A program made the translations under genes and the position numbers. Under the pieces are notes generated by a model. The model searched no databases and was not told the DNA's origin. It saw only the letters and a list, made by a program, of their open reading frames with translations. This document shows, piece by piece, positions 5,392-5,445 of a DNA stretch of 5,445 nucleotides. Within the stretch, counting starts at the first letter, position 1, and each line of letters starts with the position of its first letter. Origin of the DNA: Anaerolineae bacterium (GTDB lineage Bacteria; Chloroflexota; Anaerolineae; Aggregatilineales; Aggregatilineaceae); contig JAFGJA010000538.1 in assembly GCA_016929355.1 (NCBI GenBank), positions 1 to 5,445 of the forward strand, given 5' to 3'.

Positions 5392-5445
5392 CTAGGTTAG
5401 CGCTGCGCGGAAGGCATCCAGCATATATTCGATGTGGTCTTCGGA
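5392..5445 (-). CDS. C-terminal end of a minus-strand gene, perhaps a PLP-dependent aminotransferase (partial)
   Basis: Reading leftward from the window edge, 17 codons give SEDHIEYMLDAFRAALT, followed by TAG (complement of 5392-5394). The pattern of an acidic start, an amphipathic helix and an alanine/leucine end resembles the last helix of many fold-type I PLP enzymes (aminotransferases and relatives), but 17 residues are too few to name a family. The rest of the gene lies outside the window. Its stop is 48 bases before the glycosyltransferase start on the same strand, so the two are probably co-transcribed. A PLP aminotransferase beside a glycosyltransferase would fit amino-sugar or surface-polysaccharide synthesis. 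Confidence 0.55.
   Translation of the reverse strand, partial: SEDHIEYMLDAFRAALT

Noticed and set aside
1..5445. CRISPR array, tRNA, rRNA, insertion sequence or transposase
   Set aside because: I saw no regularly spaced repeats, cloverleaf-like sequence, terminal inverted repeats around a transposase, or recombinase motifs on either strand.

Overview
The window reads as an ordinary bacterial chromosome segment. The best guess is Chloroflexota, Anaerolineae-like. That rests mainly on the Maf protein, whose GCYANVMGLPLCH block and cysteine-bearing C-terminal tail resemble, from memory, Maf proteins of that group. It also fits a PBP carried as a lipoprotein. This assignment is an inference and no marker gene is present. 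Base composition is mid-to-high GC in the left two thirds and visibly more AT-rich in the right third.

Layout: positions 1-123 hold a leader with a perfect 9-bp inverted repeat, and possibly the last codons of an upstream gene. Then come two plus-strand genes 49 bases apart: a D-tagatose/D-psicose 3-epimerase-type TIM-barrel enzyme (124-987) and a Maf nucleotide pyrophosphatase (1037-1738). An intrinsic terminator (1790-1826) follows Maf. A third plus-strand gene (1851-4109) starts only 24 bases after its T-tract and encodes a class B penicillin-binding protein with a lipoprotein signal, a MecA-type NTF2-like N-domain, a dimerisation domain and a complete transpeptidase domain. A hairpin-bearing convergent gap (4110-4242) separates it from a minus-strand pair: a GT-B-like glycosyltransferase (4243-5343) and, upstream of it, the last codons of another gene (5392-5445), perhaps a PLP-dependent aminotransferase.

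Functionally, the left genes concern sugar interconversion and nucleotide-pool housekeeping, the middle gene peptidoglycan cross-linking, and the right pair probably surface-glycan synthesis. Maf next to a PBP2-like gene recalls the common maf-mreBCD-mrdA neighbourhood, without mreBCD. I do not see a new defence, mobile or RNA-guided system. The most interesting stretch is the 112-bp maf-PBP gap, where a near-perfect 16-bp palindrome, a candidate promoter and a strong terminator are stacked in front of the PBP start codon.
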